DNA of 49,709 bases from Eubacteriales bacterium. Lineage in GTDB: Bacteria; Bacillota; Clostridia; Lachnospirales; Lachnospiraceae. The stretch spans positions 5,248 through 54,956 of the forward strand of contig JAUNNI010000005.1 in assembly GCA_030531555.1 (NCBI GenBank). Reading direction: 5' to 3'. The notes under the pieces are model-generated. The model saw nothing but the letters and a program-made list of their open reading frames with translations, had not been told where the DNA came from and did not search any database. Made by a program: the position numbers and the translations under genes. Within the stretch, counting starts at the first letter, position 1; every line of letters begins with the position of its first letter. Shown here piece by piece: positions 33,711-40,637 of the stretch.

Positions 33711-34979
33711 ATGAAAAGAGCATTTTATCCGGCAGACATTCTTTTACCAAAAAAAGAACTTTCTCAGTCTAAATGGTCTGTTGTTGCTTGTGATCAGTTT
33801 ACCAGCGAGCCGGAATATTGGGAAAATGTGGAGAATATTGTAAGTGATGAGCCATCTACCTATCGTATGATTTTACCGGAAGTATATCTGGAAGAGGAAG
33901 ATGTGGAAAGTCGTATTGCGGCAATTCAGCAAGTCATGATCGATTATGAAGAAAAAGGATATTTTGAAACATATAAGGATGCCATGATCTATGTGGAGAG
34001 AGAAGACAGTGAAGGGAAAATGAGAGCTGGCTTGGTAGCTTGTTTTGATTTGGAGGCTTATGATTATCATAAAGGCAGCAGCTCCTTAATTCGTGCAACC
34101 GAAGCAACCGTTATTGAACGTATCCCTCCGAGAGTGAAGGTTCGTAAAGATGCCATCGTAGAGCTTCCTCATATTATGATTCTTGTGGATGATCCGGAAC
34201 AGTCTGTGATCGAGCCGATTGGACAAAAGAAAGATAAGATGGAACAGGTATATGACTATGATATGATGCTTGGTGGTGGTCACAATCGAGGATATCTTCT
34301 CGATAAAGAACAGCAGGAAAAAGTGCTGTCTGCTTTGGATCTTCTGGGAAGCCAAGAACATTTTGATAAAAAATACGACATTCATGATATGCCTGTTTTA
34401 CTCTATGCCATGGGTGATGGAAATCATTCGTTAGCTACTGCAAAAGAATGCTACGAACAGTTAAAAGCTGCTTATCCAGACCAGGATATGAGTAAACATC
34501 CAGCCAGATATGCCCTTGCAGAGCTTGTCAATCTCCATAGCCCTGCTTTAGAATTTGAAGCGATTCATCGCATTGTGACAGAGATTGATTCAGAGGATAT
34601 TAAGGAGAAAATGACAGAAGAACTTGTCCTTTGTGAAGAAGAGCTTGCGAATGCGCAGAGTTTCGAAATTATGGAAAATGGTGTGACAAAAACCATGTGG
34701 ATTGGAAAACCATCTTCCAAATTGACTGTCGGAAGTGTACAAAACTTCCTGGATGCTTATCTGAAAGAGCAAGGCGGAAAGATTGATTATATTCATGGTA
34801 TTGATGTTATGAAAAATCTTACAAAACAGGAAAATAGTATTGGATTCCTTCTTCCAGATATGGATAAATCTGAACTCTTCCCAACGGTAATATTTGATGG
34901 GGCTCTCCCAAGAAAGACCTTCTCCATGGGACATGCTCAGGATAAACGATATTATATGGAGTGTAGAAAAATAAAATAG
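33711..34979 (+). CDS. DUF1015 family protein
   Basis: A 422-aa cytosolic protein of the DUF1015 family (function unknown). It has the typical opening ADILLPKKELSQSKWSVVAC followed by DQFTSEPEYW. Central blocks are ATEATVIERIPPRVKVRKDA, ILVDDPEQ, and YAMGDGNHSLATAKECYE (about residues 232-249). The DGNHSLATAK motif is the family hallmark and resembles a metal or nucleotide site. It is separated from the ABC-F gene by two bases. A terminator-like hairpin begins about 30 nt after the stop, inside the first 251-bp repeat. Confidence 0.85.
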   Translation: MKRAFYPADILLPKKELSQSKWSVVACDQFTSEPEYWENVENIVSDEPSTYRMILPEVYLEEEDVESRIAAIQQVMIDYEEKGYFETYKDAMIYVEREDSEGKMRAGLVACFDLEAYDYHKGSSSLIRATEATVIERIPPRVKVRKDAIVELPHIMILVDDPEQSVIEPIGQKKDKMEQVYDYDMMLGGGHNRGYLLDKEQQEKVLSALDLLGSQEHFDKKYDIHDMPVLLYAMGDGNHSLATAKECYEQLKAAYPDQDMSKHPARYALAELVNLHSPALEFEAIHRIVTEIDSEDIKEKMTEELVLCEEELANAQSFEIMENGVTKTMWIGKPSSKLTVGSVQNFLDAYLKEQGGKIDYIHGIDVMKNLTKQENSIGFLLPDMDKSELFPTVIFDGALPRKTFSMGHAQDKRYYMECRKIK

Positions 34980-35000
34980 GGTGTAGGCACAAAGGCCACC

Positions 35001-35251
35001 CCCTCACGACAGGGCTGTCGCATTTTGCGATAGCCTTTTGTAATGGGCAGCCTTTAGGTGAAGAAAAGAGGGAGATTCCCATATATTACGCGGATAAACT
35101 CAACGTCCCAATCCGCTGCATATATGGGAATCTCTCTCTTATGATACGTATGGAGGCTGCCCAAAATATAGGATAGAGATGAAAATGCGAACAGTCCGGC
35201 TGTCGTGAATGCCAGACCCAAGGCCGTGGCACTTTGTGCATCTACGTATTG
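35001..35251 (+). repeat. Tandem element, copy 1 (251 bp)
   Basis: Differs from copy 2 at one position I can see (A at 35049, G at 35349). It has nested inverted repeats. CACGACAG (35005-35012) matches CTGTCGTG (35200-35207), and TGGGCAGCCT (35044-35053) matches AGGCTGCCCA (35154-35163). A 21-bp stem has arms 35066-35086 and 35120-35140, and GCGGAT/ATCCGC (35090-35116) closes the centre. A terminator-like hairpin lies at its 5' end (35013-35040). The single non-Watson-Crick pair of the 21-bp stem is G:U on the + strand. Confidence 0.9.
35013..35040 (+). terminator. Terminator-like hairpin at the 5' end of each repeat
   Basis: GGCTGTCGCA (35013-35022) pairs with TGCGATAGCC (35026-35035), one G:U pair, then TTTTG. 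It probably ends the ABC-F/DUF1015 transcript; an identical copy lies at 35313-35340. Confidence 0.7.
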
Positions 35252-35300
35252 AAAGACGGTAGAAGAAAGTGAATTGGAGCAGTAAAAAGGGGATTGCCAC

Positions 35301-35551
35301 CCCTCACGACAGGGCTGTCGCATTTTGCGATAGCCTTTTGTAATGGGCGGCCTTTAGGTGAAGAAAAGAGGGAGATTCCCATATATTACGCGGATAAACT
35401 CAACGTCCCAATCCGCTGCATATATGGGAATCTCTCTCTTATGATACGTATGGAGGCTGCCCAAAATATAGGATAGAGATGAAAATGCGAACAGTCCGGC
35501 TGTCGTGAATGCCAGACCCAAGGCCGTGGCACTTTGTGCATCTACGTATTG
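35301..35551 (+). repeat. Tandem element, copy 2 (251 bp)
   Basis: Offset exactly 300 bp from copy 1 with 49 bp of unrelated sequence between. The one substitution (A to G at 35349) changes an A:U pair of the outer stem to G:U in + strand RNA, so pairing is preserved. Confidence 0.9.
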
Positions 35552-35631
35552 TAGGATGACAAAAAAGTGATTTGCACTATGAAGAGGCGCTGTCGGGGTA
35601 TAGTAGTGGCAGCACACCAATCATGTAAATG

Positions 35632-35756
35632 AAAAGGCCGATTAGAGTCTGTAAAAAAGAGTATCGATCGCAGGTGTGGGAGGGAATGTCAAAGTGTCTT
35701 TCCCGTACACACCTGCGATCGGTATTCTTTCCTATAAGATTCAAAATCGGCCTTTT
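35632..35756 (+). repeat. Third long hairpin element, different sequence
   Basis: Outer stem AAAAGGCCGATT (35632-35643) with AATCGGCCTTTT (35745-35756). An internal loop follows, then a 23-bp stem with arms 35656-35678 and 35708-35730, containing two G:U pairs on the + strand. The centre can pair GGGAA with TTCCC. Its architecture mirrors the 251-bp elements but the sequence does not. Confidence 0.8.
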
Positions 35757-35766
35757 ATACAAGAAA

Positions 35767-35792
35767 GGCTGCCACACTATAGCGTGACAGCC
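35767..35792 (-). terminator. Intrinsic terminator of pfp
   Basis: Minus strand GGCTGTCAC and GTGGCAGCC around an 8-nt loop, then TTTCTT. The lone irregular pair is G:U on the minus strand and C:A on the plus, matching the direction of pfp transcription. Confidence 0.75.
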
Positions 35793-35816
35793 TGTTCGTT
35801 TTGCGTAAAGCACTAA

Positions 35817-37061
35817 CTATTTTACTTTTTTGTTTGCTAATGTAAGATGTTTTGGGATACCTCTTGAGTAGTAAGGTGTTAAAGCACCAAGGATCAATGG
35901 ACTAGCGTATTTGATATACTGCTGACCGATGTCAGTACCATTGTTAATGATCCATTCTCTAGGGATTTTCTTTTCTACGTTAGCGATTTCGTGAATGTCG
36001 AATGTTTCGTAGGAAACTGTGTAAACCTCACGGTCACGAATACGCATAACAACCATTACACCTGTTTCGTCATTCTTTGCAGCTTTGAATGCATAGTATC
36101 CACAGTTGTAAGCTTCGTCGATATCAGCACGGGAAGCAACGTGTGTAGCACATCTCTGTAATGTAGATAATTCGATGGCACGAGTTTTGCATCCTGTAAC
36201 TTCAGCGATTTTCTGAGTAAGAACGTTAGCACAACCGGAAAGAGTTTTGTGACCAAATGCGTCAACTGCATCAGAACCACCACCTAATTCACATACGAAT
36301 GTGCCGTCAGCAAGTGCGATACCTTCAGAAACAGCGATAACTACAGAGCTCTTTGTTTCAGCGAGGTGTTTTACTCTTGCTAAGAAGTCGTCCATGTCAA
36401 ATGCAACTTCTGGAAGGTAGATCATATCAGGACCGGAACAATCTTCGCCACGGCAAAGAGCAGATGCTGCTGTAAGCCATCCAGCGTGACGACCCATGAT
36501 TTCAACAACACAGATAGTAGGTTTGGAAGCACCGAAAGATTCGTTGTCACGAATGATTTCTTTCATGGATGTAGCAATATATTTTGCTGCAGAACCGTAA
36601 CCTGGTGTGTGGTCTGTGATAGGAAGGTCGTTATCGATTGTTTTTGGAACACCTACGAATCTCTGTGTTTTGCCCTTGAGTAATGCATAGTCGGATAACA
36701 TTTTGATAGTATCCATGGAGTCGTTACCACCAATGTAGAAGAAATACTGGATATCGTATTTTTCCATGATGTCGAACATTTTGTCATATACATCTTCATT
36801 TCCTTCAATCTGTGGAAGTTTGTAACGACAAGATCCGAGGAATGCAGATGGAGTTCTCTTTAATAAAGCAAGATCAGAATCTTCTGTGATGTATTCACCG
36901 ATATCAATTAAATCTTCTTTGAGAAATCCTTCGATTCCGTGGTGCATACCATAAATTTTTTCGATGCCGTTTACACGTGCAGCTTTAATTACACCTGCAA
37001 GGCTGGAGTTGATTACTGCGGTAGGTCCGCCGGACTGACCAACAATTACATTTCCTTTCAT
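35817..37061 (-). CDS. pfp: 6-phosphofructokinase, pyrophosphate-dependent type
   Basis: A 414-aa glycolytic enzyme of the PPi-PFK group. It has VGQSGGPTAVINSSLAGVI at residues 7-25, YIGGNDSMDT (about 112-121; Asp where ATP-dependent enzymes carry Gly in the GGDGS motif), and VPKTIDNDLPITDHTPGYGS (about 137-156; Lys is a marker for pyrophosphate use). VVEIMGRHAGWLTAASAL also fits. The assignment to PPi rather than ATP rests on these two positions. The start follows AGGAGG. It is monocistronic with its own promoter and terminator. Confidence 0.9.
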   Translation of the reverse strand: MKGNVIVGQSGGPTAVINSSLAGVIKAARVNGIEKIYGMHHGIEGFLKEDLIDIGEYITEDSDLALLKRTPSAFLGSCRYKLPQIEGNEDVYDKMFDIMEKYDIQYFFYIGGNDSMDTIKMLSDYALLKGKTQRFVGVPKTIDNDLPITDHTPGYGSAAKYIATSMKEIIRDNESFGASKPTICVVEIMGRHAGWLTAASALCRGEDCSGPDMIYLPEVAFDMDDFLARVKHLAETKSSVVIAVSEGIALADGTFVCELGGGSDAVDAFGHKTLSGCANVLTQKIAEVTGCKTRAIELSTLQRCATHVASRADIDEAYNCGYYAFKAAKNDETGVMVVMRIRDREVYTVSYETFDIHEIANVEKKIPREWIINNGTDIGQQYIKYASPLILGALTPYYSRGIPKHLTLANKKVK

Positions 37062-37164
37062 TTCCTTAATCCTCCTAAATAAAATGAAATCTATTATGAT
37101 TTTTTTTTATAAACTTGGAAGTGCATAAGGAGAAAAAATAGGTTCCCTAATACACAACATTTTC

Positions 37165-37193
37165 ATTATATCAGTAGATGTTTTATTTATCAA
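37165..37193 (-). promoter_or_regulatory. SigA-like promoter of pfp
   Basis: Minus strand: TTGATA (37193-37188), 17-bp spacer, TATAAT (37170-37165). Confidence 0.75.
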
Positions 37194-37201
37194 ATATTTT
37201 C

Positions 37202-37230
37202 TTTTAACTTGGCCATCTTTGTGATATATT
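37202..37230 (+). promoter_or_regulatory. Promoter of the DacF-like gene
   Basis: TTTTAA (37202-37207), 17-bp spacer, TATATT (37225-37230) with TGA directly upstream (extended -10). It is back to back with the pfp promoter. Confidence 0.45.
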
Positions 37231-37290
37231 AATAAGGATGTAACCTGAAAAACGTGGTATTTATGAATATTTTAATAATTGGGAGGTAAA

Positions 37291-38889
37291 ATGAAGCGAA
37301 ATCGAGTTCATTTCTATTGCATTTTAATCGCTTTTCTTTTGATTCTTACACCTCTTCATAGTGAGGCAAAGGTAAAAGCACCGAAGAAAGAATGTCATGC
37401 CTATGTTGTGATGGATGCAGGATCCGGTCAAGTGTTATTTGGTCAGGATGAGGATAAGATGATTTATCCTGCCAGCACTGCTAAGGTGATGACCGCGATC
37501 GTATGTGTAGAAAATGGAAATATGAATAAAAAGGTGAAAACCCAGTATGATGTGGTTTATGGTACAACACTGGGAACCTACTGTCTGGGAATTGGGGCAA
37601 ATGTTACCTATACCTGTAAGGATCTTCTTGCCATGAGTTTGATTTCTTCTGCAGCGGATGCTACAGATTCTCTTGCGGTTGCAGTGTTTGGCTCCAAGGA
37701 GGCTTGTGTGGAGGCCATGAATAAGAAGTGTCAGGAACTTGGTTTGGTAGGTACTCATTTTGACAATCCGGTAGGATCAGATATTGGTGCCGGATTTAAT
37801 GAAACCTATGCCACTGCCACAGAGATGGCGAAAATTGTTCGTTACGCCATGACAAAACCTATCATTCGTGATCTTGTGCGCAGATCTTCTTATTCTGTGA
37901 AGGATATTCAGGCGAATACAACCAATCGTTTCATCCGTGGAACAGCATATTATGATTCCAGCAAATATAAAGTCATTGGAACAAAATCTGGTACAACCAA
38001 TGCAGCGGGACATGTCTATATTGCAACTGCCATGGATAAGGAAGGTCATGAGGTAATTTGTGCCTTCTTTGGAAATGTGAGTACAGAAAGCACATTTGCA
38101 TCTATCCGTCGTCTCTTTGATTATACTTTTGCCCAATATAAGAAGGGAAAATTAACGCTCACCCCATCGAATTACGATGTGAGATGTGCAGATGATTTTG
38201 GGGATCTTTACAGCAAATATGCTTTATTAAATTGCTATCCAGGTGATTCTGATGGTCTGTTCCATCCAAATTTTGGAATTACACGATCAGAACTTGCCAA
38301 AATGGTTCGCGGAGTGGATAATCTTTCTGGTAATCTGGCATTGAAACAGTTTGTTCTTGGCAATAAAAAAGGAAAAGTAAAGTCTTCCGATCTCGCCAAA
38401 ATGGTACAGGCTTTATATCCAAGCCATATGTCCAAAGAAAATGTGGATGCTATTTTAGAAGGATGTAGTCATACGGAGTTTTTGACAGAAGAAGAGAGAG
38501 AGGCTTTCGCCATCTATATTCAAAATAATCTTGCACCAAATGAATTTTGTAAGAACGCCTGTCAGGTGATCACAAGAAAGCAGGCTGTTTATTTTGCGGA
38601 TCATTTGAAGGAATATCAGAACATTTACGCAAGTACAAATTATATGCCGGCAGCTGTTGGCCTTACAAGCGAACAGGCAGGGGATATGATGATGCCTGCA
38701 AATATTCCGACACTTAATGAAGTATGGCTTAGCAAGATGGATGCTTATCATGCTCAAAAAGAAGAGGAACGTGCGCAAAGAGCAGCAAAGAAAGCAGAAG
38801 AGGAAGCAGCAAAAGCAGCGGCAGAGGCTGCAACAGCAGAAGAAGTCACCGCTACGGAAGCTACTACCGAAGCTGCTCCTGCAAAATAA
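37291..38889 (+). CDS. D-alanyl-D-alanine carboxypeptidase-like protein with SLH segment
   Basis: A 532-aa exported protein. After a signal peptide (about residues 1-26) comes a DacF-type serine peptidase domain (about 33-285) with the SxxK motif (STAK, Ser62-Lys65) and the KSGTT motif (Lys232). The middle SxN motif appears as SAAD (Ser120-Ala122), so the usual Asn is replaced by Ala. A segment at about 300-342 (YALLNCYPGDSDGLFHPNFG then ITRSELAKMV) resembles an S-layer homology repeat, which may anchor the protein to wall polymer. The C-terminus is an Ala/Glu-rich tail. The start at 37291 follows GGGAGG. It trims or binds peptidoglycan stem peptides by inference. Confidence 0.85.
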   Translation: MKRNRVHFYCILIAFLLILTPLHSEAKVKAPKKECHAYVVMDAGSGQVLFGQDEDKMIYPASTAKVMTAIVCVENGNMNKKVKTQYDVVYGTTLGTYCLGIGANVTYTCKDLLAMSLISSAADATDSLAVAVFGSKEACVEAMNKKCQELGLVGTHFDNPVGSDIGAGFNETYATATEMAKIVRYAMTKPIIRDLVRRSSYSVKDIQANTTNRFIRGTAYYDSSKYKVIGTKSGTTNAAGHVYIATAMDKEGHEVICAFFGNVSTESTFASIRRLFDYTFAQYKKGKLTLTPSNYDVRCADDFGDLYSKYALLNCYPGDSDGLFHPNFGITRSELAKMVRGVDNLSGNLALKQFVLGNKKGKVKSSDLAKMVQALYPSHMSKENVDAILEGCSHTEFLTEEEREAFAIYIQNNLAPNEFCKNACQVITRKQAVYFADHLKEYQNIYASTNYMPAAVGLTSEQAGDMMMPANIPTLNEVWLSKMDAYHAQKEEERAQRAAKKAEEEAAKAAAEAATAEEVTATEATTEAAPAK

Positions 38890-38914
38890 GAATAAATGGA
38901 AAAATCAATGAAAA

Positions 38915-38953
38915 AGGGTCAGAACACATGAAGTGTTTTGACCCTATATTTTT
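38915..38953. terminator. Bidirectional intrinsic terminator
   Basis: GGGTCAGAACAC pairs with GTGTTTTGACCC (one G:U) with A-rich and T-rich flanks, between convergent genes. Confidence 0.85.
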
Positions 38954-38973
38954 GCAATTTTTTGATTTATAAA

Positions 38974-39765
38974 TTAACCAATGGTATACCATGGTTCCTG
39001 ACGTTTGTCAGTAAATCCTCTTAACACACCCTGGAGTTTTTTAAATGGTTCTTCTGTGAAGAATTTGGCTCTTGCCGGACAAATACGAAGACAGGAACCA
39101 CAACGGATACATGCAGTATGATCAATGTTAAATGGATTGTCATGGCTGATTACCTGCATTGGACATACATCAGCACAGAGCATACAGTAGATACAGTATT
39201 CATTGGTCTCAACCTGGAATGGGAAGATACCCATTGGTGGCTTCACATATGGATAGGAGCCAGGGATTTCAAGTGGCTTGAAGTCATAGCTTACTGCAGT
39301 GCGGAGACGTTCTCTAAGTTCATCACCAAAAGTGCGGATTACTTTCTGATCTTCCTCATCTGGTCTGCCGAGAGCGAGTTCAGAAAGGAAGGTATGCTGG
39401 CAGGAGAATACACCGGCTGCAACTGGAATAAATCCTTTGTCGATCACATTCTTATAAAGTTCCATCAAGGTGTCATCTAAAGCTTTGTTGCCATATGTTG
39501 CAATTAAAACCACTGGTGTGTTGATTCCGTGGAAACGGGATAAAGCGTCAACAACAGGAGCTGGGATTCTGCCGGCATAAGCTGGAGCACCAATGATTAC
39601 AAGGTCAGAATCTTTAAATTCATAAGATTTCTGGCGAACATCAAATTTGGTTAAATCAATCTCTTCGGATGGGTAGTCAGCAAATGATTTGGCAATGCCA
39701 TTCACTACTGCTTTGGTTGTATCGGATGGACTGAAAAAAACACGGTAAACTTTTAAAATCTTCAT
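38974..39765 (-). CDS. EFR1-family flavodoxin-ferredoxin protein
   Basis: A 263-aa cytosolic redox protein. The N-terminal flavodoxin-like half (about residues 1-160) contains VFFSPSDTTKAVVNGIA and VIIGAPAYAGRIPAPV. The C-terminal half has two [4Fe-4S] motifs, CIYCMLCADVCP (about 190-201) and CIRCGSCLRICP (about 219-230). The fusion is typical of EFR1-type proteins in anaerobic Firmicutes, whose partners are unknown. The first lines of the flavodoxin loop (SPSDTT) match the FMN phosphate loop. It lies 129 nt downstream of luxS, with an intrinsic terminator between. Confidence 0.88.
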   Translation of the reverse strand: MKILKVYRVFFSPSDTTKAVVNGIAKSFADYPSEEIDLTKFDVRQKSYEFKDSDLVIIGAPAYAGRIPAPVVDALSRFHGINTPVVLIATYGNKALDDTLMELYKNVIDKGFIPVAAGVFSCQHTFLSELALGRPDEEDQKVIRTFGDELRERLRTAVSYDFKPLEIPGSYPYVKPPMGIFPFQVETNEYCIYCMLCADVCPMQVISHDNPFNIDHTACIRCGSCLRICPARAKFFTEEPFKKLQGVLRGFTDKRQEPWYTIG

Positions 39766-39782
39766 GGTATCATCATCCTTTC

Positions 39783-39830
39783 AAAAAACAAAATCCTACC
39801 TTATATTATAGAAGATGATAAGGTAGGATT
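39783..39830 (-). terminator. Intrinsic terminator of luxS
   Basis: AATCCTACCTTAT (39792-39804) pairs with ATAAGGTAGGATT (39818-39830), 13 bp perfect; on the minus strand it is followed by TTTGTTTTTT. It sits directly ahead of the EFR1 ribosome binding site. Confidence 0.8.
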
Positions 39831-39894
39831 CAATGATTATAAGATGCACTTTTTCGACGAGATAGTGCCCAAATTAGTCGATAAATAATTGTCC

Positions 39895-40374
39895 TTATTC
39901 TGGGTAAGTAAGACGATCTGCTGTTGGATGAAGAAGGGCTTCGTCTAAATATTTTTTCGCAAGAAATCTTGCCATAGGAAGATTCATATCCAGATAATTT
40001 CCACAGTCTTTTGCAGCAGCTCCTGGAACGTCTCCTTCAAATGTGGAGATGAAAAGGAAGGTGTCTCTTACAAGTGGAAGAATTTCTTCTGAGGTATAAT
40101 CCCCTGCGACGATCAGATAATTGCCAGTGCGGCAGCCCATCGGTCCAAAATAAATGATTTTATCTTTCCATGTTGGCTCATTGCGAAGATAAGTGGCAGC
40201 GAGATGCTCGATGGTATGTAATTCTGCTGTGTTCATAACAGGCTCCCTGTTTGGAGCAGTCATACGAAGGTCAAAAGTGGTGAGGATTTCCTGTCCCACA
40301 TAATCTTTTCTGGATACATACACTCCTGGGAAAAGGTCAAGATGATTTACGGTAAAGCTGGCAATTTTCTCCAT
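39895..40374 (-). CDS. luxS: S-ribosylhomocysteine lyase
   Basis: A 159-aa metalloenzyme that splits S-ribosylhomocysteine to homocysteine and DPD, the precursor of autoinducer-2. Metal ligands are His53 and His57 (ELHTIEHLAATYLRN) and Cys124 (KDCGNYL). The catalytic Cys81 lies in GPMGCRTGNY. The N-terminus NHLDLFPGVYVSRKD is typical. The start is at 40374 after TGGAGA; the frame extends 75 nt upstream without a site, across the promoter. It is monocistronic. Confidence 0.96.
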   Translation of the reverse strand: MEKIASFTVNHLDLFPGVYVSRKDYVGQEILTTFDLRMTAPNREPVMNTAELHTIEHLAATYLRNEPTWKDKIIYFGPMGCRTGNYLIVAGDYTSEEILPLVRDTFLFISTFEGDVPGAAAKDCGNYLDMNLPMARFLAKKYLDEALLHPTADRLTYPE

Positions 40375-40420
40375 GTTTTTTCTCCATTCTAATGATTCTG
40401 ATAATGATTTGTTTTTGTTT

Positions 40421-40449
40421 ACTATACTCCATATTCTGTAAGTGGTCAA
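40421..40449 (-). promoter_or_regulatory. SigA-like promoter of luxS
   Basis: Minus strand: TTGACC (40449-40444), 17-bp spacer, TATAGT (40426-40421). Confidence 0.75.
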
Positions 40450-40523
40450 GAAAAGGGAAAAAGCTTTGAAAAATAGTGGAAATTTATTTTAACATGTGAT
40501 ATTATATGAAAGATTGAGCTTAT

Positions 40524-40597
40524 GGGAGGCTGTGACCGAGACTTCTGAAAAGCATATTTGCTTCAAATATGTTTTTCAGTCGTTTCGGAAGCTTCCC
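40524..40597 (+). promoter_or_regulatory. Long hairpin in the pnp leader
   Basis: Outer stem GGGAGGCT (40524-40531) with AGCTTCCC (40590-40597), an internal loop, then a 16-bp stem CTGAAAAGCATATTTG (40545-40560) with 40564-40579 around a 3-nt loop. Both irregular pairs are G:U on the + strand. It ends 40 nt before the pnp start. In other bacteria a pnp leader duplex cut by RNase III mediates PNPase autoregulation; a like role here is inferred. Confidence 0.7.
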
Positions 40598-40637
40598 TGA
40601 TATTATTATTTTTCATTAATTTAAGGAGGATTTCCAA

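Larger units (their letters stand above)
34980..35816. other. 837-bp convergent intergenic region rich in palindromes
   Basis: No gene is supported here. It holds two 251-bp direct repeats (35001-35251, 35301-35551), a third long hairpin (35632-35756), and a leftward terminator (35767-35792). Short reading frames on both strands exist only because the inverted-repeat arms encode REIPIY and IYGNL-like peptides in either direction. Confidence 0.85.

Noticed and set aside
35054-35620. Repeated leftward frames ending in a REIPIY...IYGNLPL peptide, and a matching rightward frame at 35294-35476
   Set aside because: Both strands give alike peptides because the frames cross the arms of an inverted repeat. 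There are no ribosome binding sites, and a faint likeness to polysaccharide deacetylase text is too short to support a pseudogene.
34980-35816. Insertion sequence or its remnants
   Set aside because: No transposase fragment or terminal-repeat/target-duplication pair can be identified; only non-coding palindromes are present.
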